Part shown: positions 1-8,655 of the stretch, in pieces
How positions within the stretch are numbered: position 1 is the stretch's first letter
How the letters are laid out: each line of letters begins with the position of its first letter
Assembly (NCBI GenBank): GCA_014379065.1
Contig: JACMMM010000724.1
Span: 1-12,384, forward strand
Origin: Saprospiraceae bacterium
GTDB lineage: Bacteria; Bacteroidota; Bacteroidia; Chitinophagales; Saprospiraceae
Reading direction: 5' to 3'
DNA: 12,384 nucleotides
Made by a program: the position numbers and the translations under genes
The notes under the pieces: generated by a model
Told to the model about the DNA's origin: nothing
What the model saw: the letters and a program-made list of their open reading frames with translations, nothing else
Database searches by the model: none

Positions 1-3000
1 AGATTCGTATTCCAATGGCTCGTCAATGAGGCTTTTTGCATTGGCATCAAAACCAAAGCGGATGCCTTTGGTGATATCCCAACCAAGGTCGTAGTTGCGT
101 TCCCAGGTAAATCTGCGGTTGTAATAAGTATTCAACTCAGGATTCTCGCCGGCAAAGCGATAAGTGGTGATGCCTTCAAAACGTTCCAGATTCGTATTGA
201 ACCCATAAGTGTTGGGCAGAGGGTTAAAGTTGAATTCGCTGATGAATTTCAGGTACTTGTCCTTTTTGATCAATTTTTTGAACGGCGTAATGGGTTTCAT
301 GCCCGTGCCATATTGCCAGTCCAGACCACCCTTATATTGCTTTTGGCGGTCACTGAGGATAAACGGCGTGCGTTTTTCTTGTTCGTTGTAGGCGTAGGTG
401 ACGCTGAAGTTTTCGATGTTCCAGGGCAGCGGGATTTGCCGCGCTTTGCCACGCCGTTCTTTGCGGACGTTGGTGAAGTTATAACCTTTTACCACGGTTA
501 TATCTTTTGCTTGGGCGCGGATGCTGTCCCGAACACCCGCGTCTGCCGTCTCGCGGAGTTTGTCTTTCAGTTTGATATCCAGATCGTAGGGGTCGTATTC
601 CGGGGTGCGTGTCACGTTGGAGTATTGGGCGTAGAACGGGATTTTCAGCCCCGATTTTTCAGGAAGGAGCTTGCCAAGTTCTAAATTGGTAGACAAATCA
701 TATTGCATCACTTCTTCGCGTTGGCGTTGGGCCAGTTTTTCTTCAATACTTCCCCAGCCGATGCCTGTATAGTTGCCCGCAACCGAGATACCGCCCAAGT
801 CAGCCAATTTCATATCTACCCGGGCCAAGCCGGCAAAACCGCCCTTCTCGTTGAAGCCGTTGAGCCGCAATTCGTTGAGCCACACCTCTACGCAGTGCTT
901 GGTCATACCATCTGGATCGCTGTTCCTAACTCCAATCATGATCCCCTTGACATAACCCAGGTTTGGATTGCCAAATATTCTCACCCTTGCATCAGGGTTG
1001 TCCGGGTCGAAACCAATGTAAGGCTTGAATGGGTTGGGATTCGGATCGGCGTTGCGCTGTTTTTTTACCTCGGTGAGGAGTTCGAGCGGGAAGTCGAAGT
1101 TGTTCCGCCACACTTCTTCTTTGTATTCTCTGCTGTCTGGGTTTCCATTTAAGTTGGTGGGGTTGGAAATAAGCAGCGGGAGTTCGTACTCGTAATAGTT
1201 GCGCGTGTAGTCCGAGCCCATTCGGATAAATATTTTGAGGTCGCCCGTGTCGAGTTTTTCCACGGTTTCTTCCCCGTGCGCAAACATTTTGAGGCGTTTG
1301 AACTGGCGCAAATCCATGTTCAGGCTCTTGAATACCGCACGTGCATCGCAGTATGGAAGCTCGCAAACGTTCAGAGCAAGCGATTGCTCGTTCTGTAAAA
1401 TGTCCGGGAACGCGCCCACCGACTGCTCGCGCTGGATGCCATAAGGAATCGTGTAATTGAAAGGTTGGCGGGCGGAGTTTTCCTCAATATTCACTGCATT
1501 CACGTCAAAAGGAATCGGATCAGGCATGGGCGTGTCGCTACAGCCAAGGTTTTGCTTGAAACGGCGCCATTGGTTGCGACCCAGTTCAAGGGTGGCAAAG
1601 CGGAATGTGGTGCGCTCGTCAAAGCCTTTCCAGAACATGCGGATGAATCGCACGGAGCGGAAGTCTTCGATGCCGCCAATGCTTTTGCGCAGTGTATCAT
1701 CGAGCGGGACTTTGAAGCGATACCACTTGTATTCGCGGCTGTCTTTGGTGAAAGTGACGGTGTTCGTGATGTAGCCGGCGATCGCAGGGTCTGCCTCGTC
1801 AATTTCTTCCTGACTAGCACCCATTCTTTTCTTCAGGTCAATTTTGTAACGGAAATACGCTTCGGTCTCGTTCAACGAACGGTCGCGGTTGAGGTCTTCC
1901 TGGTCGGGATAGTTCGTGCTGGAGGGGTTTTGGTTGCCCGCCTCGTTCTGGTTCACCGGCGAATTGCCCTCTTGGTTGTTGAATCTTCGATAGCGGTTCA
2001 AAAGACCCGGACCTTGGGGGGCCTGTGGGAATGAATTATCGCGGAAATAAACGAAATTATCGTTGGAAGGGTCAGCTGTTACCGCATTTTTGAAGTTTTG
2101 CGAAAGCGTTGGCGTGTTCTGGATAAGGTTGTACCAAGTCCCAATGTCGCCAAAACTTGTCTCTTGCAAATTATCCAAGCCATCAAGGCCAATATCTTGT
2201 TCCTTGCGGCTTGCTTCGTTGTTGTCAAAAGCATTCACAATGGGCGCTTCGATGGGCACCCGACCCCATGGAGAGGCATCTGTAGACACATTGTTCGTCC
2301 CGGTTGGCAGGCCGTTTTCAAAAAACTGACGCGAATCGCGCATTACATCTTCTGAAATAGAACCCAGGTCAATGTACATCTGGCCTGCATCTGAAACCCC
2401 TTCTCCATCGGTTTTGTCCATATACGGGTTGAGCATCCAGAATTCGATGAATTCGATGTTCGAGGCCTCAAAGTCGTTGGTATTCAATTCTTTCATAAAC
2501 CCTGCCCAGCGTGTGTTGGGCAAGTTGAGTTCCCCATTATCGTTTAAACCCTTTGAAGTAGCATAGCCTGTAGGAATTTCAAAATTATAAGGACCGCGCT
2601 CACGAGGCCAAATCGTCACGTCCAATGGGCGCAAACTTGACTGCTCAAATGGTGTGAGTTGACGGTTAGGGAAGATGTCTTGATATTGGATGAGGCGGGT
2701 ATAAGGGTCTGTGGCGTCAGTTTGGTCGCGGGCGCTGGGATCAGAAATATACCAAGATAGCCCTGCGCGGTTAGCCCCCAAAGAAAGTGTGGTGTTGGAA
2801 GGGTCTGATTCCGGGAAGAGGGCCAAATCCCCTTGCGGCACAGAAGCGATGATCCATTGGTTGAATTGGGTAGTGAGCGGGATATTGGCCGTGCTTCCCT
2901 CAAAATCGTCCAGATATACCGTGCCACCCTTGTCGCCCCCTTGATTGATGGCGCGGTTGTGGCCCGGTTGGAGCACCGCCACCTCGGCCTGCGCCGTGAT

Positions 3001-5637
3001 GGACGAAGGTTCTTTGGTGGAAATAAGCGGCAGTTTGTCAATGAGTTTGGTGAGCCAGGGCGCATCTTTCGAGATGCTAAAATCGAGGCCATACACCTTG
3101 TTGTTGATGGGGTCGTCGCCAAAGTTCACTTTTTGGGTGAGCGGGCGTTCGAACAAATTCATAAACGTGGCGCCCACGCTCAGGTCCTTGCTGAATGCAT
3201 AATCAAAACGTGCCCCGATCATGCTCCGGCTCTGAAAACCGAAAAACGTATTGTCCTCAAAACTTACGTTCACGCTCTGGCCCGATTGGAGGATGGCATC
3301 GTTCAGGATGCGCACTTTGCCAATGTTGTAGTCAATGGAGTAGTCAATGCCCTCGCGCAGTGGTGTGCCACCCGCTGAGACGCGCACTGAACCGGGCGGC
3401 AGGTTAAACGTACCCAGCGATATTTCAGACGAAACGCTCGATTTATAAGTACCCCGCAGCATGAATCGGTTCAAATGCTGGTATTCCCGCGCCACAAAGG
3501 TGGTACTGTCATAAAGTTGTTGGTAAATGAGCGAACTATTCAAAGCCGCCAATTGGGTCTGGGTGAGCGGACCGGCCTCGGCTGTATCAATCTTTTCCAA
3601 CAGATCACTGCCGAAAGGCTCCAGCACAGGGAACATAATACGCCCGGAACGGAGATTGATGGTGATGCCCTGCACAAAGTCAAAAATGCCGTCGGGGCCA
3701 GGGTCTCCTTGCAAGTTGAGGTTGTCAAGATTGAAAACCTGGAGCAATGGGCGACTTTTCAAGCCATTAGGAATCAGCGGGCCATCAAGAAAACGCTTTT
3801 GACCAAAGCCCGGGTCTTCGTAATAAACATCAAAACGAAATTCCTGCGGGTCTACGTTGGCGGTACCCACCGCATATATGTTTTTCATCATCAGGTCCCA
3901 AATCGGGTACTTGACATTGGCCGTGGTGCTTTTCAGCATTTTGAGGAAAAGCACATTGGTTTTCAAGGTGTCTTCAGAACTCTTCTTCGGCACTTCGTCC
4001 GAAAACTCACCGATTTTATAAGGTACGCCGTTGTAAGTATAGGACAATGCCACACCGACAACCTGGTCTGGCTGCACATTCAGGTTGATGCTGATGAAGC
4101 CGAGTTGTTCGTTGAAGGTGTATTCTTGCGAAGAAAGCAAGCGGGCGTTCATCTTTTCAAAATCCTTGATCTGCTTCAGGCCCTTAAACATATTGCCGGG
4201 CGTTTGGAATGCTGGGCCAGTCAGTTTGCTCACCACCCGGTCGCTGAAACGCATTTCCGGGTCGTTGGCCAACTCCGACAAAATGGTACTGTAAAGTCTA
4301 TTGTTTTGGTTGGCCGGGAGTGGGCTGCCATTGATATCCTTGGCCGGTGGGTTGAGGAGCGCCCAAGAGGAATCCACCATTTTGGAGGGCAGGGCTTCGC
4401 CCAAATCGGTAAGCGGCACTACGTCGCGGGTGTTTTGGAATTCCTGTTTGTCGTTGGTGATCCACACCTCCATGCGCGTGACGTTGAACAGAGACTGTAG
4501 TACGGGGAGGCATTTCATGGCCGGTTCGAAGTGGTCGCGGTTCCAGTGGCTCACAAAAAAGTGGCGGTTCTCGTCGTATTCGTCAATCGGCTTCTCGAAG
4601 GTCTGCACCTGAGAGCCGCCCTGTATTTTGAGGCTTTGTTGCTTAGAGCGTTGTTGGCTGGCTACGAGGGTTGTGCGCAGGTGGCCGAATTTCATTTCTG
4701 TCTTGATACCGAACAGGTTTTGCGCTCCTTTGATGAGGTTGGAACGCAGGGGCATGGATACATTGCCAGCCTCTACATTTTGGATAATCTCGTCCTCTGA
4801 AAAACCCTTGGTATCGTAGTTGATCTTCATTTGGTTGTCAAAATCGAAGGTCGCCTGCGTGTTGTAGTTGAAGTTGAGGTTAAGTTTTTCCCCGATTTTG
4901 CCTTGGGCGCTCATGTTGATGTCCATGTCAAAATCGAAGTTGCCATTGGTCTGTTGGCGAAGGGTCAGGATGGGGTTTTGGATTTTTTGCCAGTCATATC
5001 CGAAAGTCAGGTTGATATTGCCCTGTGGCTTGATGTCCACGTTGGTGCCGCCAAAAAGGCGATCAATCAGGGAGTTTTTGAAGTTGAATTTTGATACCGG
5101 GTCATTCGTACCATCGGCGCTTTTGCCATCGGCTGATACCACGCCTTGCAAACGGTCGAAATATTCGCGTTGCTGCTGTTCATCGCGCCAGCGCACATAT
5201 TCCTCAAAAGTCATGTAGGTAGGGGCGCGGTAAAAATCATCGCCGATGCGCTCGGTCACGATGTACCTATTGGTGACGGCATCGTATTCTACTTGTTTAT
5301 CAATGGCTTTTGGGTCGTGCAGATCTACGGGGTTGTTGCCACCTGCGTTGATAAAATCGTCGTAGCGCTCGTTCAAGGGAGGAACGGTGTCAACGGTTGA
5401 CTGTTGACTGTTGACTGTTGACTGTTGACTGTTGACCGTTGACTTTTGACGGTCAATGGTCAATGGTAAATGGTCAACAGTCAATGGTGAATGGTCAACA
5501 CTCGCCACAGGCCGTTCTCCATCGGGGAAAAAGAGGGTGAGCACGTTTTCGCGCACGGCTTCGGGGTAAGCGAAGGCATAAAGGGCGCAAACGGAAAAAA
5601 GGGCGATGGCCGCGAGAAGGTTGTTCTTCTTCGTCAT
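1..5637 (-). CDS. sprA: SprA, outer-membrane translocon of the type IX secretion system (C-terminus beyond the left edge)
   Basis: This frame stays open from the ATG at 5637 to the window edge, giving 1,879 residues. The family is usually about 2,300-2,500 residues long, so roughly the last 500 are missing. SprA forms the very large outer-membrane beta-barrel through which T9SS clients (gliding adhesins, secreted enzymes) leave the cell. Residues 1-23 form a signal peptide: KK near the N-terminus, a hydrophobic core, and a likely cut after AFA. Family segments include YDWQKIQNPILTLRQQ, SGRIMFPVLEPFG (about 664-676) and TVYLDDFEGS (906-915). No internal stop or frameshift was found. An in-frame ATG at 5763 would add 42 residues ahead of the signal peptide, so 5637 is preferred. 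Residues 46-83 are encoded by a heptamer repeat tract and are probably a dispensable linker. The upstream neighbour is a divergent polysaccharide gene. The identification is very secure. Confidence 0.97.
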   Translation of the reverse strand, partial: MTKKNNLLAAIALFSVCALYAFAYPEAVRENVLTLFFPDGERPVASVDHSPLTVDHLPLTIDRQKSTVNSQQSTVNSQQSTVDTVPPLNERYDDFINAGGNNPVDLHDPKAIDKQVEYDAVTNRYIVTERIGDDFYRAPTYMTFEEYVRWRDEQQQREYFDRLQGVVSADGKSADGTNDPVSKFNFKNSLIDRLFGGTNVDIKPQGNINLTFGYDWQKIQNPILTLRQQTNGNFDFDMDINMSAQGKIGEKLNLNFNYNTQATFDFDNQMKINYDTKGFSEDEIIQNVEAGNVSMPLRSNLIKGAQNLFGIKTEMKFGHLRTTLVASQQRSKQQSLKIQGGSQVQTFEKPIDEYDENRHFFVSHWNRDHFEPAMKCLPVLQSLFNVTRMEVWITNDKQEFQNTRDVVPLTDLGEALPSKMVDSSWALLNPPAKDINGSPLPANQNNRLYSTILSELANDPEMRFSDRVVSKLTGPAFQTPGNMFKGLKQIKDFEKMNARLLSSQEYTFNEQLGFISINLNVQPDQVVGVALSYTYNGVPYKIGEFSDEVPKKSSEDTLKTNVLFLKMLKSTTANVKYPIWDLMMKNIYAVGTANVDPQEFRFDVYYEDPGFGQKRFLDGPLIPNGLKSRPLLQVFNLDNLNLQGDPGPDGIFDFVQGITINLRSGRIMFPVLEPFGSDLLEKIDTAEAGPLTQTQLAALNSSLIYQQLYDSTTFVAREYQHLNRFMLRGTYKSSVSSEISLGTFNLPPGSVRVSAGGTPLREGIDYSIDYNIGKVRILNDAILQSGQSVNVSFEDNTFFGFQSRSMIGARFDYAFSKDLSVGATFMNLFERPLTQKVNFGDDPINNKVYGLDFSISKDAPWLTKLIDKLPLISTKEPSSITAQAEVAVLQPGHNRAINQGGDKGGTVYLDDFEGSTANIPLTTQFNQWIIASVPQGDLALFPESDPSNTTLSLGANRAGLSWYISDPSARDQTDATDPYTRLIQYQDIFPNRQLTPFEQSSLRPLDVTIWPRERGPYNFEIPTGYATSKGLNDNGELNLPNTRWAGFMKELNTNDFEASNIEFIEFWMLNPYMDKTDGEGVSDAGQMYIDLGSISEDVMRDSRQFFENGLPTGTNNVSTDASPWGRVPIEAPIVNAFDNNEASRKEQDIGLDGLDNLQETSFGDIGTWYNLIQNTPTLSQNFKNAVTADPSNDNFVYFRDNSFPQAPQGPGLLNRYRRFNNQEGNSPVNQNEAGNQNPSSTNYPDQEDLNRDRSLNETEAYFRYKIDLKKRMGASQEEIDEADPAIAGYITNTVTFTKDSREYKWYRFKVPLDDTLRKSIGGIEDFRSVRFIRMFWKGFDERTTFRFATLELGRNQWRRFKQNLGCSDTPMPDPIPFDVNAVNIEENSARQPFNYTIPYGIQREQSVGAFPDILQNEQSLALNVCELPYCDARAVFKSLNMDLRQFKRLKMFAHGEETVEKLDTGDLKIFIRMGSDYTRNYYEYELPLLISNPTNLNGNPDSREYKEEVWRNNFDFPLELLTEVKKQRNADPNPNPFKPYIGFDPDNPDARVRIFGNPNLGYVKGIMIGVRNSDPDGMTKHCVEVWLNELRLNGFNEKGGFAGLARVDMKLADLGGISVAGNYTGIGWGSIEEKLAQRQREEVMQYDLSTNLELGKLLPEKSGLKIPFYAQYSNVTRTPEYDPYDLDIKLKDKLRETADAGVRDSIRAQAKDITVVKGYNFTNVRKERRGKARQIPLPWNIENFSVTYAYNEQEKRTPFILSDRQKQYKGGLDWQYGTGMKPITPFKKLIKKDKYLKFISEFNFNPLPNTYGFNTNLERFEGITTYRFAGENPELNTYYNRRFTWERNYDLGWDITKGIRFGFDANAKSLIDEPLEYES
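5389..5500 (-). repeat. Sixteen-unit heptanucleotide tract inside sprA
   Basis: Sixteen 7-bp units lie in uninterrupted register. On the plus strand there is one GTCAACG unit, then five exact GTTGACT units (5396-5430) and three variants (5431-5451), then seven units of the opposite orientation (5452-5500: GTCAATG, GTCAACA, GTAAATG, GTGAATG). The two halves are roughly inverted copies, so the tract could fold back on itself. It encodes sprA residues 46-83; the perfect part reads as the heptapeptide STVNSQQ every 21 bp. From memory, heptamers of this kind (CAACAGT) are described as short tandemly repeated repetitive sequences in cyanobacteria. I cannot check whether this exact array is known in Bacteroidota. 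Confidence 0.97.
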
Positions 5638-5783
5638 TTTCAAAAAAGCAGGATGGTTCAATTTATGTTGCCGGAGTTGGTGCCCGGAATATGGATTACT
5701 AGTGGGGCAATGACGCGGGCATGAAAAGAATGGTTGCCTTGTAAAGGCTGATTTAGGAGCCATTTTTTGGCTGGCAGATTTCT

Positions 5784-5791
5784 TACTTTTG
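5784..5791 (+). promoter_or_regulatory. Candidate Bacteroidota-type -7 element for the polysaccharide co-polymerase gene
   Basis: TACTTTTG matches the TAnnTTTG -7 consensus known from Bacteroides and Flavobacterium promoters. It points toward the gene at 5932. A TTTTTTGG stretch at 5763-5770 could serve as the upstream element, but its spacing (about 14 bp) is shorter than the usual 19-21 bp. If real, transcription would start near 5798 and the inverted repeat at 5821-5903 would lie in the 5' leader. No comparable element was found for sprA in the rest of the 5638-5931 spacer, which otherwise holds only that inverted repeat. Confidence 0.3.
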
Positions 5792-5820
5792 CGCTTCTTT
5801 TTACAAAAACACCCTGTGTG

Positions 5821-5903
5821 TTTTTTAAAACACTAAGAAACTAAGAGACACTAAGCGTTGCCCAAAACTTAGTGTCTCTTAGTCTCTTAGTGTTTTAAAA
5901 AAA
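5821..5903. repeat. Inverted repeat 1 (CTAAG-word family) between divergent sprA and the co-polymerase gene
   Basis: The arms are 5821-5855 and 5868/5869-5903, 35 bp with one mismatch (position 5839), separated by a 12-13-base loop. Each arm carries three CTAAG words; in the left arm they start at 5833, 5841 and 5851. The outer ends are T6A4-type runs, so the folded form would be flanked by T-rich sequence on both strands. The element ends 28 bp before the ATG at 5932. Its core is the same family as the repeat at 12067-12231. The function is unknown; a terminator is not needed between divergent genes. Confidence 0.95.
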
Positions 5904-5931
5904 TTTATGGTGTACTGCGCTAATTTTTATC

Positions 5932-7050
5932 ATGAGCAACCGCGACAACCTCCTCGGCGTTTTGGGGACGATTTACCGATGGAGAAAAGCCCTCCGAAAT
6001 GCCTGCCTCATCGCTCTAGTGGGCAGCATCGGCATCGCGCTGTGGATGGACACTTACTTCAAGGCCACCACCATCTTCTATCCCTCCAACCAAGACCTTT
6101 CCAAGCCAGAACTGATATTTGGCGGAATGAGCAAGGTGACCGAATACTTCGGCACAGACAAAGACGTGGACCGAATTATGGAAATTGCAGCCAGCAATGA
6201 ATTGGTGGATTACATGATCGGGCGTTTTGGCCTTTTTCAGCATTATGGCATTGACTCGGCAAGCTACGAGGGGCGATATTGGACACGCCTGAGGTTTCGG
6301 GATCTCTATGTGGTGCAGAAAAACCGCAACGATGCCATCGAATTGACCATTGAAGATACCGATCCGAAATTGGCCTCGGACATGGCCAATACCGCCCGCG
6401 AAAAAATTGACGAAACAGCCCAACGCCTCAACAAAAACAACCAAGCGCAAATCCTCGCCTCCTATGACGCAAACATCAAGCGCAAAACTGCCGAACTCCT
6501 GCGTCTGGGCGACAGCGTCCGTATCGTACAAACCCGTTACAAAATTTACAGCGGAGGCGAACAAGGCAACCAACTTTCCAGGCAACTCACCCGAGCTGAA
6601 GAAGACATCGCCCGCAACTCAGCCCGCCTCGAAGTGCTTGATGGCAACCCCCTGATACCGCTCGATACCGTCGAATATATCAAAGCCAACCTGCGTGGCG
6701 CCCAACGCGAACGCGATATGCTCCGTTCGGCAAATCCCTCCAATGGCAACCTCACCATCCGAGATTACAATGAAGGGATTAGCGCCGTCGCTGTCGCCAA
6801 CGACCTGCACAACCAGGCTCGAAAGCAACTTAGCTTCGACCTAGAACGGTACAACCAAATTTTAGCCGCTTATAACACCAACATACCTTCCGTCCAAATC
6901 GTAGAAAAAGCCGAACCCCCGGTCATGAAAAACCGCCCGCGCCGGGCTATCATCGTTATTGGCGCGGTGGTAGCGGCCTTTCTTTTTACGCTTTTTGCGG
7001 CCTTTTTGGCTGATGCTTATCGGGACGTGAATTGGAAGGAATTTCAATAG
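5932..7050 (+). CDS. Wzz/GumC-type polysaccharide co-polymerase (chain-length determinant), no kinase domain
   Basis: The 372-residue inner-membrane protein has the layout of polysaccharide co-polymerases, which set chain length or couple polymerisation to export of O-antigen, capsule or exopolysaccharide. There is one membrane segment at about 23-38, then a long extracytoplasmic part with strongly helical, charged and Gln/Asn-rich stretches at about 145-310 (likely coiled coil). A proline-containing motif, EKAEPPVMKNRPRR (325-338), lies just before the second membrane segment (about 339-361); this Pro-rich boundary is typical of the family. Only a short cytoplasmic tail follows, so the tyrosine-kinase domain seen in fused forms is absent. 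The ATG at 5932 puts a short basic segment before the first helix. A likely partner, a Wzy_C protein, follows 115 bp downstream. The exact polymer is unknown. Confidence 0.85.
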   Translation: MSNRDNLLGVLGTIYRWRKALRNACLIALVGSIGIALWMDTYFKATTIFYPSNQDLSKPELIFGGMSKVTEYFGTDKDVDRIMEIAASNELVDYMIGRFGLFQHYGIDSASYEGRYWTRLRFRDLYVVQKNRNDAIELTIEDTDPKLASDMANTAREKIDETAQRLNKNNQAQILASYDANIKRKTAELLRLGDSVRIVQTRYKIYSGGEQGNQLSRQLTRAEEDIARNSARLEVLDGNPLIPLDTVEYIKANLRGAQRERDMLRSANPSNGNLTIRDYNEGISAVAVANDLHNQARKQLSFDLERYNQILAAYNTNIPSVQIVEKAEPPVMKNRPRRAIIVIGAVVAAFLFTLFAAFLADAYRDVNWKEFQ

Positions 7051-7083
7051 TTTAAACTGTTTCACGCTATGCCACAACGAGGG

Positions 7084-7162
7084 TTTCACACAACGCCGCA
7101 ACGACACAACGATATATCTTCCTAAAAACCAAAACGTTGTGTCGTCGTGGCGTTGTGTGAAA
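7084..7162. repeat. Inverted repeat 2 (CAACG-word family)
   Basis: The arms are 7084-7111 and 7135-7162, 28 bp with 26 matches; one of the two mismatches can pair as G-U. The loop is 23 bases and A/T-rich. The left arm contains CAACG at 7091, 7099 and 7107, a spacing of 8 bp, and an extra CAACG lies outside the arm at 7075. The element fills most of the 115-bp gap between the co-polymerase stop (7050) and the next reading frame, ending three bases before its first possible start at 7166. It could terminate upstream transcription or act in the leader of the next gene; neither is shown. Confidence 0.93.
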
Positions 7163-7165
7163 TAG

Positions 7166-8647
7166 TTGTTCCATTTAGCCTATCGCTTAATCTTGAAACT
7201 TTCAACGCTCTTAGGAATTCCAAAAGGTCATCCACAGGGAGGGCTGGTAGCTACATTTGTAGCACTGAGCCTGCTTGCCATTTTTGCAGGATTGTATCTG
7301 GAAATGACCTGGTTGAGCTTACTCCCGGCAGGCTTGGCCATGGTTTGGTTGGCATTGCTGGATGTTCGGAAGGTTTTTTTCCTGATGATGGGTTGCATCC
7401 CACTCTCCACAGAGGTGTCATTGCCGGGCGGTTTGGCAACTGACCTGCCCTCCGAACCTTTGATGTGGCTGCTCACGCTGGCTGGCGTGGCCTGGTTTTC
7501 TCGAAACTGGCGGGAGGTGGATGTGCGTTTTTTCCGCCACCCCATTACGTTGGCACTTTTTGCCCATTTGTTTTGGCTATGCATCTGCGTGGCGACCTCC
7601 CAAAACTTTCTCATTTCATTCAAGTCCTTGCTGGCCAAAGGCTGGTACGTGGTCGTTTTTTACTTTTGGGCAGCGCGTTTTTTGAATGTTGAACGCGATT
7701 TTAAAGCCCTGATGTGGTGGTTTTTTGTGCCCTTGTTTTTTGCCACCCTCACCGTGATATGGCGGCATGCAGGCTATGGTTTTTCTTTTGACAGCATCAA
7801 TGGTTGTTTGGAGCCATTCTTCCGCAACCATGTTATGTATGCCTGTTTGCTGTCTATTTTTCTGCCGTTTGCCTGGTATGGCACTTATTGGTACCGGCGA
7901 TTTTCGGGAGCGTGGTGGCTTTTGGTTTTCGGAGTGCTGGTGTTTTTGGTGGGCATCTATTTCGCCTACACCCGGGCGGCGTATGGTGCGCTGTTGCTGG
8001 CGGTGGGCGTGTACTGGATAATCCGTTGGCGATTGATGAAAGCCACCCTGGTAGCGATAGCTTTGGGTTTTGCCGTATTCTTTACCTTTCTTGGCATCCG
8101 CAACAACTGGCTTTTGTTTGCCCCTGAATACGAAAAAGCCATTTCTCACCAGCGTTTTGACCGGCTTTTGGAAGCGACCACGAAATTGGAAGACATTTCC
8201 ACCATGGAACGCGTGTACCGCTGGGTGGCCGCAAGCTATATGATTCAAGAGCGCCCTTTGCTCGGCTTTGGGCCGGCCACCTTTTACACGCACTACAAAA
8301 ATTACACGGTTACCAGTTTTCGCACCTACGTTTCGGACAACCCCGAAAAATCGAGTACCCACAACTATTTCTTGATGGTGACCGTCGAGCAAGGTTTGCC
8401 GGGACTACTCTTTTTTCTGCTGTTTTGTGTGGTAGTGATGTTGAAAGGTGAGTCGGTTTACCACAGAACCCAGGAGCGCGGCACACGCGTTGCGCTTTTG
8501 TCGGCCCTGCTTTGTTTCGTGCTCATCAATATTTTGATGCTGATGAACGATTTTATCGAGACGGATAAGATTGGCTCGCTGTTTTTCCTTTCGGCGGCAA
8601 TTTTGGTGAATATTGATTTGAGGAACAGGAATAACTCAACTTCTTAG
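7166..8647 (+). CDS. O-antigen ligase / Wzy_C-family polysaccharide polymerase-like membrane protein
   Basis: This is a polytopic inner-membrane protein of up to 493 residues with about ten or more hydrophobic segments. The C-terminal part carries the Wzy_C (O-antigen ligase/polymerase) signature: ERVYRW at about 348-353, then RPLLGFGPATFYTHYKNY, then STHNYF with His399 and VEQGLPG with Glu408, followed by further membrane helices. Members either ligate polysaccharide to lipid A-core or glycoprotein, or polymerise repeat units in the periplasm; sequence alone does not decide which. The start is unusual. An in-frame TAG at 7163-7165 closes the frame upstream, and the only candidates before the first helix are TTG at 7166 or TTG at 7193. 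The first in-frame ATG (7304, Met47) would cut off the first membrane helix. It probably works with the upstream co-polymerase. Its stop is 8 bp from the stop of the convergent gene. Confidence 0.88.
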   Translation: MFHLAYRLILKLSTLLGIPKGHPQGGLVATFVALSLLAIFAGLYLEMTWLSLLPAGLAMVWLALLDVRKVFFLMMGCIPLSTEVSLPGGLATDLPSEPLMWLLTLAGVAWFSRNWREVDVRFFRHPITLALFAHLFWLCICVATSQNFLISFKSLLAKGWYVVVFYFWAARFLNVERDFKALMWWFFVPLFFATLTVIWRHAGYGFSFDSINGCLEPFFRNHVMYACLLSIFLPFAWYGTYWYRRFSGAWWLLVFGVLVFLVGIYFAYTRAAYGALLLAVGVYWIIRWRLMKATLVAIALGFAVFFTFLGIRNNWLLFAPEYEKAISHQRFDRLLEATTKLEDISTMERVYRWVAASYMIQERPLLGFGPATFYTHYKNYTVTSFRTYVSDNPEKSSTHNYFLMVTVEQGLPGLLFFLLFCVVVMLKGESVYHRTQERGTRVALLSALLCFVLINILMLMNDFIETDKIGSLFFLSAAILVNIDLRNRNNSTS

Positions 8648-8655
8648 AAAAGGCG

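Noticed and set aside
3475..4500. A 341-codon open frame on the plus strand
   Set aside because: It lies antisense to sprA in exact codon register, together with several shorter frames (for example 313-684, 1465-2034 and 2833-3378). It has no recognisable protein features, and sprA is clearly the coding strand.
5389..5500. CRISPR-like array
   Set aside because: The units are 7 bp with no spacers, lie in a coding sequence, and have no cas genes nearby.
5638..5763. Upstream in-frame ATG at 5763 as the sprA start
   Set aside because: It would place 42 mostly polar residues before a clear signal peptide that starts at 5637, which would be unsuitable for Sec export.
5907..6200. Small plus-strand frame starting before the co-polymerase gene
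   Set aside because: It overlaps the co-polymerase gene out of frame, with a basic, low-complexity translation; the frame from 5932 has clear family features.
7616..8392. A 258-codon open frame on the minus strand
   Set aside because: It is antisense to the Wzy_C gene, rich in His/Arg/Gln as expected for a shadow frame, and has no domain signature.
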